64,000 bases of DNA, taken from assembly GCF_006439055.1 (NCBI RefSeq), contig NZ_RCZC01000002.1, positions 1,614,114 through 1,678,113 on the forward strand, read 5' to 3'. This stretch comes from Sphingomonas glacialis (GTDB lineage Bacteria > Pseudomonadota > Alphaproteobacteria > Sphingomonadales > Sphingomonadaceae). Below, piece by piece: positions 34,700-44,645 of the stretch. A program made the position numbers and the translations under genes. Every line of letters starts with the position of its first letter. Position 1 is the first letter of the stretch. A model generated the notes under the pieces. It saw nothing but the letters and a program-made list of their open reading frames with translations, searched no databases and had not been told where the DNA came from.

Positions 34700-37339
34700 A
34701 TGAACGACACCCGCCCCTCCCCCGACGCGCTGTTGAAAGCCGCCCGGCGCGAGGGGCGCGGTCGCCTCAAGATCTTCCTCGGCGCGGCCCCAGGCGTCGG
34801 CAAGACCTTCGAGATGCTGCGCGAGGGCGCCGAACTACTCCGCAGCGGCACCGATGTCGTCGCCGGCGTGATCGAGACGCACGGCCGCGCCGACACCGAC
34901 CGGCTCACCGCCCCGTTCGAGATCCTGCCGCGCGCGAAGATCGAGCATGGCGCGCATACGCTCGAAGAGTTCGACCTCGACGCGATGCTCGCGCGGCACC
35001 CCAAGGTCGCGCTGATCGACGAGTTTGCGCACACCAATGCGCCGGGCAGCCGCCACCCGAAACGCTGGCAGGATATCGAGGAGCTGCGCGAGGCCGGCAT
35101 CGACGTGCTCAGCACGCTCAACATCCAGCATGTCGAGAGCCTCAACGACGTCGTCGCCGGGTTCACCCGCGTTCGCGTGCGCGAGACGGTGCCCGATGCG
35201 GTGCTCGACGATGCCGAGATCGAAGTCGTCGACGTCCCCCCCGACGAGCTGATCGCGCGGCTGAAGGAGGGCAAGGTCTATATCCCGGCCGAGGCGACGC
35301 GTGCGCTCGGCCATTTCTTTTCCAAATCGAACCTGTCGGCGTTGCGCGAACTGGCGCTGCGCCGCGCCGCGCAGACCGTCGACCGGCATCTGCTCGATCA
35401 CGTGGCTAGCCTCGGCGAGAGCGGCACCTGGGCGGGTGGCGAGCGGCTCGTCGTCGCGGTCGGCGACCAGCCGGGGAGCGACGTGCTGATCCGCTCGGCC
35501 AAGCGGCTCGCCGATGCACTGCATGCGAGCTGGACCGCGGTCGTGGTGGAAACGCCGCGCTCCGCCACGCTCTCCGCACCGGCCCGCGCGCGGATGGCCG
35601 CGGCGCTCGACCTCGCGACCGGGCTCGGCGCGACGATCGCGACGGTACCCGCGGGCAGCGTACTCGAGGGGCTGTGCGCGCACATCCGCGAGGCGCGCGC
35701 GACCGCGGTCGTGATCGGCAAGTCGCGGCGGTCGTGGTGGTTCGAGCTGCGCCACGGATCGGTGGTCGATCGGCTGGTGCGCGCGCTCGATGGCGTCGCG
35801 ATCCACGTCGTCCCCGTTGCTGAGGCCAGCGAGACGCGGCGCGAAACGCCGACGACGCGTCCGATCCTGGCGCGTGGCAGCGCTATCGGGCTCGCCTTCG
35901 TTGCCGCCAGCACCGCTCTGTCGCAATTGCTGCTGCCGGTGGTCGGGGCGGATGCGATCGACCTGCTCTATCTGCTGCCGGTGATCGCGACCGCGACGCT
36001 GTACGGCCTGCGCTCGTCGCTGATCGCGAGCGTCGGCGCGGCGCTCGCCTACAATTTCTTCTTCCTGCCGCCGCTCTACACGCTGACGATCACCGATCCG
36101 CACAATGTCGTGACGCTGACGGTGTTCGTGATCGTCGCGGTCGTGGCGAGCCAGCTGGCGGGACAGGTGCGGCGCGAAGCCAATGTCGGCGCGCGCACCG
36201 CGACCGAGAATGCCGCGCTTGCCGCGTTCGGCCAGCGCCTTGCCGGGGTCTCCGACGAGAATGGCACCGCGACGGCAACGTGCGAGGAGATTGCCGCACT
36301 GCTTGGCGTTTCGACGATCCTCCTTGCCAATCGCGACGGCCGCCATGTCGCGATCGCCGCGGCGCCATCGATGGTCGAGCTGAGCCCGATCGACACCGCC
36401 GCCGCCGAATGGGCGTTCGACCGTGGCGAAGTCACCGGGCGCGACAGCGGCACGCTCACCGCGAGCGAGTGGCAGTTCCACCCGCTGAAGACCGCGCTTG
36501 GCGTGCTCGGCGTGCTGGGGGTCGCACGCGAAGGCGGCGACCCGATCCCCGCCGACAAGCGCGTGCTGTTCGCGACGCTCGTCGGCCAGGCCGCGCTGGC
36601 GCATGAACGGCTGCAGCTCGAGGCGCAGGCGCGGGAGGTGAATGCGCTCAAGCAACGCGACGATCTGCGCGCGACCTTGCTCTCGTCGATCGGGCACGAT
36701 CTCAAGACGCCGCTGACCGCGGTCGTTGCCGCCGCCGACGAACTCGCGGTCGCGCACGGGGCCTCCCCCGCCACCGCGACGCTCAAGAGCGAGGCGCGGC
36801 GGTTGCGGCGGGTGTTCGACGATCTGGTCGAGATGACGCGGATCGAAGCGGGGGCGCTCGTCGTCAAGCGCGAGGCGACCGACCTGACCGACGCCGTCGC
36901 CGCCGCCGCGCGTGATCTGCGCGCCGAGCTGGCACGGCACCGGCTGGTGCTCGACGTGCCACCGACGCTGCCGTTGGTCGAGGCCGACCCGCGGATGCTG
37001 CATCACGTGCTGATCAACCTGCTCGGCAATGCCGCCAAGTTCGCCCCGCCCGATACCGATATCGTGATCGAGGGGCGGCGAACGCCCGACGGGCTGACGC
37101 TAGGCGTGCTCGATCAGGGACCGGGCCTGCCGATCGGCGGCGAGGCGCATCTGTTCGACCGCTTTACGCGGGTTGATGGCGATGACCGCAGCGGCGGGAC
37201 GGGGCTTGGTCTGGCGATCGTTCAGGGGTTCGCGCATGCGATGGGGCTCAGCGTGAGCGCGGCCAATCGCGAGCAGGGGGGCTCGGCGTTCGTCGTGGCG
37301 TGGCCGAATGCGCTGATCCGGCGTACGGGTAGCGAATGA
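34700..37339 (+). CDS. kdpD: potassium-sensing histidine kinase KdpD
   Basis: An 879-residue membrane sensor kinase. The N-terminal KdpD domain has a Walker [10 protein letters not shown] (28-36) and a universal-stress-like domain at about 230-360. About four transmembrane helices follow near residues 390-490 (including [13 protein letters not shown]), then GAF, the DHp His666 in [14 protein letters not shown], and the HATPase N box (LGNAAKF) and G box ([13 protein letters not shown]). It phosphorylates KdpE when potassium is short. Start ATG 34700 after GGAGGGG. It is preceded and followed by dispersed inverted repeats, which may uncouple it from kdpABC. Confidence 0.96.
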   Translation: MNDTRPSPDALLKAARREGRGRLKIFLGAAPGVGKTFEMLREGAELLRSGTDVVAGVIETHGRADTDRLTAPFEILPRAKIEHGAHTLEEFDLDAMLARHPKVALIDEFAHTNAPGSRHPKRWQDIEELREAGIDVLSTLNIQHVESLNDVVAGFTRVRVRETVPDAVLDDAEIEVVDVPPDELIARLKEGKVYIPAEATRALGHFFSKSNLSALRELALRRAAQTVDRHLLDHVASLGESGTWAGGERLVVAVGDQPGSDVLIRSAKRLADALHASWTAVVVETPRSATLSAPARARMAAALDLATGLGATIATVPAGSVLEGLCAHIREARATAVVIGKSRRSWWFELRHGSVVDRLVRALDGVAIHVVPVAEASETRRETPTTRPILARGSAIGLAFVAASTALSQLLLPVVGADAIDLLYLLPVIATATLYGLRSSLIASVGAALAYNFFFLPPLYTLTITDPHNVVTLTVFVIVAVVASQLAGQVRREANVGARTATENAALAAFGQRLAGVSDENGTATATCEEIAALLGVSTILLANRDGRHVAIAAAPSMVELSPIDTAAAEWAFDRGEVTGRDSGTLTASEWQFHPLKTALGVLGVLGVAREGGDPIPADKRVLFATLVGQAALAHERLQLEAQAREVNALKQRDDLRATLLSSIGHDLKTPLTAVVAAADELAVAHGASPATATLKSEARRLRRVFDDLVEMTRIEAGALVVKREATDLTDAVAAAARDLRAELARHRLVLDVPPTLPLVEADPRMLHHVLINLLGNAAKFAPPDTDIVIEGRRTPDGLTLGVLDQGPGLPIGGEAHLFDRFTRVDGDDRSGGTGLGLAIVQGFAHAMGLSVSAANREQGGSAFVVAWPNALIRRTGSE

Positions 37340-37347
37340 CCCACCTT

Positions 37348-37455
37348 CGTCACCCCGGCCTTGCGCCGGGGCCCACCCCTCCGCACGCGCCCCCTTTGAG
37401 CTGCCGGCCGCACCGCTCGCAGCACGGTGGGCCCCGGCACAAGGCCGGGGTGACG
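37348..37455. repeat. dispersed ~100-bp inverted repeat, class A, copy 3 (between kdpD and kdpE)
   Basis: Left arm CGTCACCCCGGCCTTGCGCC then GGGGCCCACC; right arm GGTGGGCCCCGGCACAAG then GCCGGGGTGACG. The outer 30 bp pairs almost perfectly with an inner 50-bp Pro/Cys-coded-like GC-rich middle. It ends 15 bp before kdpE. Confidence 0.85.
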
Positions 37456-37469
37456 GCAGGGGGCAGCCG

Positions 37470-38147
37470 ATGACTGCGCAAATCCTGATCGTCGACGATG
37501 AGTCCGCGATCCGCCGCCTCGTGCGCGGCGCGGTCGAGCGCGCCGGGATGACCGCCGACGAAGCCGCCACCGCCGCCGATGCGCTTACGCTCGCGCATCG
37601 GCCGGGGTGCGAGCTGGTGCTGCTTGATCTCGGTCTGCCCGATCGCGACGGGATCGAGCTCGTCCCGCTGCTGAAAGCGATGGATCGCGCGGTAATCGTC
37701 CTCACCGCGCGCGATGCGACCGCGGAGAAGGTCGCAGCGCTCGATCTCGGCGCCGACGATTATGTCGTGAAGCCGTTCGATACCGAGGAATTGTTGGCAA
37801 GGATGCGGGTCGTGCTGCGGCGGCACAATGCCACACCAGCGGGGCAGGACCGATTGAAGGTCGGGCCGGTCGAGATCGACCTGTCGGCGCATCAGGTGTG
37901 GCGCGATGGCGCGGTGGTGAAGCTGACGCGCAAGGAATTCGCCTTGCTCGCCGAGCTGGCGCGGCATGCCGGCAAGCTGCTGACGCACGCGCATCTGCTG
38001 CGCGTGGTGTGGGGCGACGGGCATCTCGACGATGTCGAATATCTGCGCGTCGCGGTGCGCGCGTTGCGCTTGAAGCTCGAGCTCGATCCGGGCGCGCCGG
38101 CGCTGCTGCTCAACGAGCCCGGGATCGGCTATCGACTGGTCGCGTAG
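37470..38147 (+). CDS. kdpE: KdpE response regulator
   Basis: A 225-residue OmpR-type regulator. The receiver domain (1-115) has the acidic pair DDE near residue 9, phospho-acceptor Asp53 (LLDLGLPDRDG), the Thr in LTARDAT and the Lys in YVVKPF. The winged-helix DNA-binding domain occupies 125-222 (KEFALLAELARHAGKLLTHAHLLRVVWG). It is expected to activate kdpFABC, likely through the 11-bp repeats at 30019. It starts 130 bp after kdpD, beyond a dispersed repeat. Confidence 0.95.
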   Translation: MTAQILIVDDESAIRRLVRGAVERAGMTADEAATAADALTLAHRPGCELVLLDLGLPDRDGIELVPLLKAMDRAVIVLTARDATAEKVAALDLGADDYVVKPFDTEELLARMRVVLRRHNATPAGQDRLKVGPVEIDLSAHQVWRDGAVVKLTRKEFALLAELARHAGKLLTHAHLLRVVWGDGHLDDVEYLRVAVRALRLKLELDPGAPALLLNEPGIGYRLVA

Positions 38148-39578
38148 CTATTCGGCGGGCGCGACGATCGCGGTGCGCTGTTGCCGCCCCCAGCTTTCGC
38201 GGCCCGTCAGGAAGGCGTGCCAGCCCCACACCGCACCGGCATGGCGCAGCAGCTGGAAGCTGAACGGCTCGAGGATCGCCGCGATCAGCGCGGGGAACAG
38301 CGCCAGCCCCTCGCGTTGCCCGGTCCAGCGCTTGTACATGCTGAGCGACCAGAGGTGGAAGGTCAGGTCGATCGCGATCTTGGCGAGCATCACGAGCAGG
38401 ATCGGGAAAGCGAGCGTGAAGCGCCCGCTGACCACCAGCCCGACGAGGATCGCGAATGCCGCGAGCCCGTAGATCGGCTGCACGGTATCGAGCGCCTTGA
38501 CCGGCAGCATCGCGGTGCCGAGCCAGCCGAAGCGCCGCGCGCCGACCATGTCGCGGTTCCAGTGCTGCGTCTGGAGGAAGCCGCCGAACCAGCGCCGCCG
38601 CTGGCGCAGGAACGCCATCGGGCTGGCCGGCGCATCGGTCCGCGCCAGCGCGCCGCCGACGACGCGGATCGTCCAGTCGCGATCATGATCGGCGGCGTGG
38701 CGGTAGAGCCGATGGATCAGCTCATAATCCTCGACCATGCAATCGGGATCGAACCCGCCGACCGCGACCACCGCCTCGCGCCGGAACGCGGCGAACGCGC
38801 CCGAGATCAGCAGCAAACTGTCGAGCCGCTCCCAGGCATGGCGCGACAGGAAGTTGCGGACATATTCGTAGGTCTGGAACCACTCGAAGAAGCGCCCCTG
38901 CAAGTCGCGCCCGCAGATCGGCGCAAGCACCCCGGTCGCCGCGACCAGCGTCGGCTCGGCGGCGAAGGCGGCGCGCATCGCGGCGATCGCACCGGGTTCG
39001 AGGAGGGTGTCGGCATCGACCGTCAGCACGATCTCGGTCTCGACCTGCAGCATCGCGGCATTGAGCGCACGCGCCTTGCCGGCGTGGCGCAGCCGCAGCC
39101 AGCGCAGCGACGGCAGGACCGATGAGGGCGGCGTCATCGTCCCGAGCGGGGGCACGGCGAGCCCGTAGCGCCGCGCGAGCACTTCGGCGGTGGCGTCGCT
39201 CGATCCGTCATCGGCGATCAGGATGAGGTCGGGCGGCATGTCCTGCCCGGCGAGCCGATCGATCGCGGCGGCGATCACCCCCGCCTCATTGTGCGCCGCG
39301 ACCAGCACGCCGAAGCTCGGCAGCATCGCCGGTGCCGGGTGCGGCGCCTGGCGCAGGTCGCGGATGTTCCACGCGGTGAACGCGAGCAAAGCCGTGTCGT
39401 AGAGGATATAGGCGATGCCGATCGACCAGACCGCGAGGCTCTGCCGCGTGAACGCCTGGACGAACAGCGCGAGGAACAGGATCGGCCCGATCGCGCCTAT
39501 CAACCGACTCGCGATCGGCACGCGCCGCGGGGTCAGGCGCGGCGATTCCGCAACGAGCGTTTCGGCAAGCGAGGTCAT
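38148..39578 (-). CDS. membrane glycosyltransferase family 2 (cellulose synthase-like)
   Basis: A 476-residue processive-type GT2. An N-terminal hydrophobic pair near residues 25-70 leads into the catalytic domain: FGVLVAAHNEAGVIAAAIDRL, LIADDGSSDATAE, TVDADTLLEPGAIAAM, DPDCMVEDYELIHRL (base Asp), and QRRRWFGGFLQTQ (QxxRW-like). Two to three more membrane segments follow (GLAAFAILVGLVVS, LAFPILLVMLAKIAI). It probably builds a cell-surface or capsule polymer from a UDP- or GDP-sugar. It abuts kdpE convergently with no space: stop 38148 directly after kdpE's 38147. Confidence 0.9.
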   Translation of the reverse strand: MTSLAETLVAESPRLTPRRVPIASRLIGAIGPILFLALFVQAFTRQSLAVWSIGIAYILYDTALLAFTAWNIRDLRQAPHPAPAMLPSFGVLVAAHNEAGVIAAAIDRLAGQDMPPDLILIADDGSSDATAEVLARRYGLAVPPLGTMTPPSSVLPSLRWLRLRHAGKARALNAAMLQVETEIVLTVDADTLLEPGAIAAMRAAFAAEPTLVAATGVLAPICGRDLQGRFFEWFQTYEYVRNFLSRHAWERLDSLLLISGAFAAFRREAVVAVGGFDPDCMVEDYELIHRLYRHAADHDRDWTIRVVGGALARTDAPASPMAFLRQRRRWFGGFLQTQHWNRDMVGARRFGWLGTAMLPVKALDTVQPIYGLAAFAILVGLVVSGRFTLAFPILLVMLAKIAIDLTFHLWSLSMYKRWTGQREGLALFPALIAAILEPFSFQLLRHAGAVWGWHAFLTGRESWGRQQRTAIVAPAE

Positions 39579-39679
39579 TGCGGAGGCGTTACCGATACTG
39601 GATGAACGGGCGATGACGCGCCTAGCGCAGCCAGCGCCGCGCCGCTAGGCTCGATCCAAACTGTCGCCGGAGCGGGTCC

Positions 39680-40243
39680 ATGTTGCAGCGTTATACTACC
39701 GTCGCCATCGTGCTTCACTGGATCATCGCCGCGCTGATCGTCGCCAATGTCCTGCTCGCCTGGACCTGGCCGAACCTCGCCGATGCGCAGGTGCGCCCGG
39801 CGATCGATCTGCACAAGTCGATCGGCATCACGATCCTCGGGCTCGCGCTGCTGCGTATCCTGTGGCGCCTGGGCCACCGCCCGCCGCCGCTACCGCAGGG
39901 CTATGCGCGCTGGGAAGTCGGCGCATCGCACATCGTGCATTGGGGGCTGTACCTGATCCTGTTCGCGATGCCGCTGACAGGGTGGATCATGGATTCGGCC
40001 TACAAGGATGCGGCGAGCCATCCGATGTTCCTCTACGGCCTGTTCGAGTGGCCGCGGCTCGGCTTCATCATGGCGCTCGACCCGGCGACCAAGAAGGCGG
40101 TGCATGACGGGTTTGGCGAGGCGCACGAGATCATCGCTTACGCCGTCTATGCGCTGGTCGCGCTGCATCTGGCGGGGGCGATCAAGCACCAGTGGCTCGA
40201 TCGGTCGCAAGAACTGCAGCGGATGTGGTTCGGGCGGCGGTAG
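39680..40243 (+). CDS. cytochrome b561-family protein
   Basis: A 187-residue membrane cytochrome with four helices and the expected heme-binding His: TTVAIVLHWIIAAL (His15), DLHKSIGITIL, SHIVHWGLYLIL, and YAVYALVALHLAGAIKHQW. It probably moves electrons from quinol to a periplasmic partner, like YceJ-type proteins. Start ATG 39680; the stop is followed by a dispersed inverted repeat. It is divergent from the glycosyltransferase. Confidence 0.9.
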   Translation: MLQRYTTVAIVLHWIIAALIVANVLLAWTWPNLADAQVRPAIDLHKSIGITILGLALLRILWRLGHRPPPLPQGYARWEVGASHIVHWGLYLILFAMPLTGWIMDSAYKDAASHPMFLYGLFEWPRLGFIMALDPATKKAVHDGFGEAHEIIAYAVYALVALHLAGAIKHQWLDRSQELQRMWFGRR

Positions 40244-40266
40244 GGGGGCGGGAGTCCCACCCCAAC

Positions 40267-40361
40267 CGTCACCCCGGACCTGTTCCGGGGCCTACCGCGA
40301 CGCGAGACCTGCCGCCGCATGTGCGTGGCACGGTGGACCCCGGCACAAGGCCGGGGTGACG
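40267..40361. repeat. dispersed ~100-bp inverted repeat, class A, copy 4
   Basis: Left arm CGTCACCCCGGACCTGTTCC with GGGGCCTACCG; right arm CGGTGGACCCCGGCACAAG then GCCGGGGTGACG. It lies between convergent genes (cytochrome b561 ends 40243; acetamidase-like ends 40377), so it may end both transcripts. Confidence 0.8.
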
Positions 40362-40376
40362 TGAGGCGCCGCACCG

Positions 40377-41390
40377 CTACCGCTTGGTGAAGACCGCCTT
40401 GGGCAGCATCACGTGGACGCCCTTGTTGCGATCGACGAGTTCGGTCACCTCGACATCGCCCGCCACGCTGACGAGCATGTATGCGTCGTCGCGCGTCATA
40501 CCCTTCGTCGCCACGAGGAAGTCGATCATGTTGCGCAGCGCTTTCCGCGTCGCATTGCTGAGATCGTCGTCGAAGCCCATCGCGATATAGTGCGTCGGTG
40601 TTTCCGCACGTGGGTACGGCGCCGCGACGCCCTTGTGCAGGATGAACTGCAGCGTCCCCGTCAGCGAGGTTTCGAGCGCGGTGATATCGACTTCGCCATT
40701 GCCCTGCGCGGCATGGCCGTCGCCGACCTGGAACAGCGCGCCGCTGGCATGCACCGGCAGGAACAGCGTCGTTCCCGCGACGAGCGCCTTGTCGTCCATA
40801 TTGCCGCCATTGATCGTCGGCGGCGCGGAGTCATAGCGACCGAAGGAAGGCGGCGGTGCCACCCCCATGCTGCCGAAGAACGGCCGCAGCGGCACATCCA
40901 CGCCCGGCGCGAAGCGGCCGAGCATCGCCTTGCGGTCGAGCGGGACGATCTTCATCCGCGCATAGGGGAAATCGTCGGTCAGGAACCCCGCGCCATAGCG
41001 GAACGCGTTGTAGGCATAAGGGATCGCGAGATCGATCTTGAGGATGCGGATCTCGAGCGTGTCGCCGGGTTCCGCACCGGTGATCGCGATCGGGCCGGTG
41101 AGCACATGACCGCCCGGGCCGCGCTCGGTCGCGGGCACGCCGGCATAGACCGCGCGCAGCGCCGGCTCGACATCGGCGGGCGCGACGCCGGCTTTCTCGA
41201 GACCCGCCGGGCTGTTGGTCAGCAGTGTGTGGACGACGACGGTATCGCCCGACTCGATCGTCAGGACGGGCTTCGAGGTTGCATCGTAATGGCCCCAGGC
41301 GACTGTCTGCGGCGTGGCGGCGAGGTCATGCGTCTTGGCCACCAGCGGGCTGGCGACGGCCAGCCCGATCCATCCCATCCAGTATCGCAT
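40377..41390 (-). CDS. exported acetamidase/formamidase-family protein
   Basis: A 337-residue FmdA/AmdA-family protein with a signal peptide (MRYWMGWIGLAVASPLVA), unlike most cytoplasmic members. Segments VVVHTLLTN, RGPGGHVLTGPIAITGAEPGDTLEI, VHASGALFQVGDGHAAQGNGEVD and TALETSLTGTLQFIL match the family, whose members cleave formamide or acetamide to ammonia. The His-containing GDGHAAQGNGE stretch is part of the metal/active site. Whether this exported form keeps amidase activity is not clear. It stands alone. Confidence 0.83.
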   Translation of the reverse strand: MRYWMGWIGLAVASPLVAKTHDLAATPQTVAWGHYDATSKPVLTIESGDTVVVHTLLTNSPAGLEKAGVAPADVEPALRAVYAGVPATERGPGGHVLTGPIAITGAEPGDTLEIRILKIDLAIPYAYNAFRYGAGFLTDDFPYARMKIVPLDRKAMLGRFAPGVDVPLRPFFGSMGVAPPPSFGRYDSAPPTINGGNMDDKALVAGTTLFLPVHASGALFQVGDGHAAQGNGEVDITALETSLTGTLQFILHKGVAAPYPRAETPTHYIAMGFDDDLSNATRKALRNMIDFLVATKGMTRDDAYMLVSVAGDVEVTELVDRNKGVHVMLPKAVFTKR

Positions 41391-41436
41391 GCGTCCCCCT
41401 TTTCACCCGTTCGGGCAAAGGTGGCGCACGCCGCGT

Positions 41437-42234
41437 TCAGCGTCCAGCGAGGATCGCGTCGATCGCCTCGGCGACGCCGTCTTCGTCGTTGCTCGCCACG
41501 ACATGCGTCGCCTTGGCGCGGACCGCTTCTGGCCCCTGCCCCATCGCGTACGAGACCGCCGCGCGCGCGAACATCGGCAAGTCGTTGGCCTGGTCGCCGA
41601 GCACGGCGATCTCGTCGAGCGGGACGCCGAGCGTTTTCGACAGCGCCGCGACGCCGTCGCCCTTGTTGCCGGCGAGCGCGGTGACGTCGAGATAATAGAC
41701 TTGCGACTGCGCGATCGTCGCGCGGTCGCCATAGCCCTTGGCCTGTTCGGCGAGCGCCTTGAGCAGATCGGCGTCGTCGCTGACGAAGGTCAGTTTGTCG
41801 ACGCGGTCGAACAGATCCGAGAAGTCCTGCGTCACAATCGGGGCCTGGTTCGAAGCGAGCTTTTCGCTGCCGACATGCCCGCCCTGATCGGTGCTGGCAT
41901 ACCATTTGTCGTCGGCGAAGACCCAGGTGTCGACCGCGGCGCCTTTGACGACCGCGAACACGCCCTCGACCACCGCGCGGGGGACGTAATGCTGGCTCGT
42001 AACGGTGCCGTCGCGGGTGAACACCGTGCCGCCGTTGAACGCGCCCATCGGCGCGTCGATGCCGAGTGCCTCGGCGATCGGCATCATCCCCGAGCGTGGC
42101 CGCGCGCTGACGATCGTGAACTGCACGCCCGCTTCGCGCAGCCGCGCGACCGCCGCCTTGACGCCAGGCGTGACCTGCTTCTTCTTGTCGACCAGCGTGC
42201 CGTCGACATCGGAGACGACGAGGTTGACGCTCAT
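41437..42234 (-). CDS. HAD-superfamily (Cof-type) hydrolase
   Basis: A 265-residue haloacid dehalogenase-type phosphatase. Motif I is [11 protein letters not shown] (nucleophile Asp9, with Asp11 as acid/base), motif [11 protein letters not shown], motif [13 protein letters not shown] (Lys), and motif [13 protein letters not shown]; a large C2 cap of the Cof type lies between II and III. It probably dephosphorylates sugar phosphates. It is coupled to gnd (ATGA overlap), which hints at recycling pentose-phosphate intermediates. The substrate is unproven. Confidence 0.9.
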   Translation of the reverse strand: MSVNLVVSDVDGTLVDKKKQVTPGVKAAVARLREAGVQFTIVSARPRSGMMPIAEALGIDAPMGAFNGGTVFTRDGTVTSQHYVPRAVVEGVFAVVKGAAVDTWVFADDKWYASTDQGGHVGSEKLASNQAPIVTQDFSDLFDRVDKLTFVSDDADLLKALAEQAKGYGDRATIAQSQVYYLDVTALAGNKGDGVAALSKTLGVPLDEIAVLGDQANDLPMFARAAVSYAMGQGPEAVRAKATHVVASNDEDGVAEAIDAILAGR

Positions 42235-43214
42235 TGCGGCATCTCGACATGCCCGCCGAAGCCGAAGCGCATCGCCGACAGCAGCTTGTCGCCGAAAGTA
42301 TGATCGACGCGGCTGCGATAACGCGCGAACAGCGCGGCGGTGAGCACGTTGGCGGGGACCTTCTCCTCCATCGCGGCGTCGATCGTCCACTGGCCTTCGC
42401 CCGAATCGGCGACGCTGCCGGTGAACTGTTCGAGGTTCTGGTCCTTGGCGAGGCCGATCGCGGTGAGATCGAGCAGCCACGACGAGATAACGCTGCCGCG
42501 GCGCCACACTTCGGCGATGTCGGTCAGATTGAGATCGAAGCGCTCGTCCTCGGGCAGCTTGTCCGACGCTTTGCCCTTGAGGATGTCGAAGCCCTCGGCA
42601 TAGGCCTGCATCAGGCCGTATTCGATGCCGTTGTGGACCATCTTGACGAAATGCCCGGCGCCCGCGGGGCCTGCGTGAATATAGCCCTGCTCGGCGCGCG
42701 GATCCTCATTCTCCTCGATCCGGCCCGGCGTGCGCGGAATCGTGCCGATGCCCGGTGCGAGGGCGGCGAGGATCGGGTCGATCGTGTCGACCGCTTCCTT
42801 CGACCCGCCGACCATCATGCAATAGCCGCGCTCGAGCCCCCAGACGCCGCCCGACGTGCCGACATCGACATAGTGCGTGCCCTGCTCGGTCAGCGCCTTG
42901 GCGCGGCGGATGTCGTCCTTGTAGAAGCTGTTGCCGCCATCGATGATGATGTCGCCCTTGGTGTCGAAGCCGCCGATCGTCGCGATCGTCTGCTCGGTCG
43001 GGTCGCCGGCGGGGAGCATCACCCAGTAGATACCGGGCTTGTCGAGTTTGTCGCGCATGTCCTCGAGCGAGGTGGCGCCGACCGCGCCATCGGCGACGAG
43101 CCCCTCGACTGCGGGGGCGTTGCGGTCGAACACGACCGTCTCGTGCCCAGCGCGCATCAGCCGCCGCGCGATATTGCCGCCCATGCGGCCAAGGCCGATG
43201 ATCCCGATCTTCAT
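42231..43214 (-). CDS. gnd: 6-phosphogluconate dehydrogenase (decarboxylating, short form)
   Basis: Oxidises 6-phosphogluconate to ribulose-5-phosphate and CO2; 327 residues, the short GndA/YqeC-like form with a dimeric fold. The NAD(P) motif is [16 protein letters not shown], with [33 protein letters not shown] and [15 protein letters not shown] (Lys catalytic) further on. ATG 43214 is family-correct. Its stop overlaps the HAD gene start. It is the fourth gene of a run rpiA-tkt-tal-gnd-HAD. Confidence 0.94.
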   Translation of the reverse strand: MKIGIIGLGRMGGNIARRLMRAGHETVVFDRNAPAVEGLVADGAVGATSLEDMRDKLDKPGIYWVMLPAGDPTEQTIATIGGFDTKGDIIIDGGNSFYKDDIRRAKALTEQGTHYVDVGTSGGVWGLERGYCMMVGGSKEAVDTIDPILAALAPGIGTIPRTPGRIEENEDPRAEQGYIHAGPAGAGHFVKMVHNGIEYGLMQAYAEGFDILKGKASDKLPEDERFDLNLTDIAEVWRRGSVISSWLLDLTAIGLAKDQNLEQFTGSVADSGEGQWTIDAAMEEKVPANVLTAALFARYRSRVDHTFGDKLLSAMRFGFGGHVEMPQ

Positions 43215-43324
43215 GGCTAAACTCCGCCGACTGTTTGAAAAGGTGAGAGGATTTCTAGGAGCGCGAGACCCGCCGTTCGCGCCGACCATGTCGATGCGCG
43301 AACAGCGGGTGTGCGATCACACGC

Positions 43325-44434
43325 TCAGGCGTGCGCGGGGTGCTTCGCCGCGATCGCGCCGAGCAGATCGTCGAACGCCTTGGAGAAGGATGCGACGCCC
43401 TCCTCGACCAGCGTGTCGGTGACGCCGTCGAGGTCGAGCCCGAGCCGCTCGGCATCCGAGATGACCTGGCGCGCGCCTGCCACGTCCTGGTTCAAGGTCG
43501 CCGCCGCAGTGCCGCGCTCGCGATACGCGTCGAGCGTCTTGGGCGGCACGGTGTTGACCGTATCCTTGCCGATCAGCGTGTCGAGATACAGCGTGTCGGG
43601 ATAGTCGGGGTTCTTGGTGCCGGTCGACGCCCAGAGCAGCCGCTGAACCTGCGCGCCCTTGGCAGCGAGCGCCTGCCAGCGCGCCGACGCGATAAACTCT
43701 TCATACCAGGCATAGGCCAGCTTGGCGTTGGCGATCGCGACCTTGCCCTTGAGCGGCTTGGCGGCATCGCCACCGACGCCGGCGTCGATCTTGTCGTCGA
43801 TCTTCGAATCGATCCGGCTGACGAAGAAGCTCGCGACGCTGGCGATGCGGTCGATCGGCTCGCCGCGCGCGGCGCGCTTCTCGAGGCCTTCGACATAGGC
43901 TTCGGCGACCGCCTGATACGCGCTTTGCGAGAAGAGCAAAGTGACGTTGACGTTGATCCCGGCATCGATCGTCGCGGCGATCGCGGGGACGCCGGCGGGG
44001 GTGCCGGGGATCTTGATCATCAGGTTCGGGCGGTTGACCGCCTTCCACAGCTTCTGCGCCTCGGCGATCGTGCCGTCGGTGTCGTTGGCGAGATAGGGGG
44101 AAACTTCGAGGCTGACATAGCCGTCCTTCGAACCGAGCCGGTCGTAGACCGGGCGCAGCGTGTCGGCGGCGGCCTGGATGTCGAGGATCGCGAGATGCTC
44201 GTAGCGGTCCATCGTCGGCGCTTCGGGATTGGTCTTGTCGTAGGCGGCGAGCTCGGCGTCGTACGCGTCGCCGTGGCCCATCGCCTTTTCGAAGATCGAC
44301 GGGTTCGACGTGACGCCGGTCAGCGAATCCTCATCGACCATCTTCTGCAGTCCGCCCTCGGCGAGGAACTTGCGGTCGACGAAGTCGAGCCAGACGGCCT
44401 GACCCAATGCTGCGAGATCGTTCAAACGGCCCAT
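43325..44434 (-). CDS. tal: transaldolase
   Basis: Transfers a dihydroxyacetone unit between sugar phosphates in the pentose-phosphate pathway; 369 residues, the longer subtype also seen in actinobacteria. The opening NDLAALGQAVWLDFVDR and LTGVTSNPSIFEKAM (Asn/Ser) lead to the Schiff-base Lys in LMIKIPGTPAGVPAI. The NVNVTLLFSQ and LWASTGTKNPDYPDT segments complete the barrel. It is 110 bp before gnd, in the same direction. Confidence 0.94.
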   Translation of the reverse strand: MGRLNDLAALGQAVWLDFVDRKFLAEGGLQKMVDEDSLTGVTSNPSIFEKAMGHGDAYDAELAAYDKTNPEAPTMDRYEHLAILDIQAAADTLRPVYDRLGSKDGYVSLEVSPYLANDTDGTIAEAQKLWKAVNRPNLMIKIPGTPAGVPAIAATIDAGINVNVTLLFSQSAYQAVAEAYVEGLEKRAARGEPIDRIASVASFFVSRIDSKIDDKIDAGVGGDAAKPLKGKVAIANAKLAYAWYEEFIASARWQALAAKGAQVQRLLWASTGTKNPDYPDTLYLDTLIGKDTVNTVPPKTLDAYRERGTAAATLNQDVAGARQVISDAERLGLDLDGVTDTLVEEGVASFSKAFDDLLGAIAAKHPAHA

Positions 44435-44542
44435 CTGTGCTTCTCCGTAAATCTGTATCGTGCGCCCTTGTAGCCCTGCATTTGGGCACGGCGGTTACGC
44501 GAACAACCCCAATGGGGCGATTAGTGTTGGGTCCCCTCCCCG

Positions 44543-44632
44543 TCATCCCCGCGAAGGCGGGGATCCCGCTGCCTGGCCCGCGCTCGGAAAAAGAAGCGGG
44601 ACCCTCGCTTTCGCGAGGGCGACAGGGAGGTC
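44543..44632. repeat. palindromic repeat of the GTCATCCCCGCGAAGGCGGGGA class
   Basis: Left arm GTCATCCCCGCGAAGGCGGG then GATCCCGCT; right arm AGCGGGACCCTCGCTTTCGC then GAGGGCGAC. Each arm also folds alone as a small hairpin (CCCCGC GAAG GCGGGG and CCCTCGC TTTC GCGAGGG). This motif class is common between genes in many proteobacteria. It lies in the tkt-tal gap of the pentose-phosphate run. Confidence 0.8.
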
Positions 44633-44645
44633 GGCCCAGGCTTCC

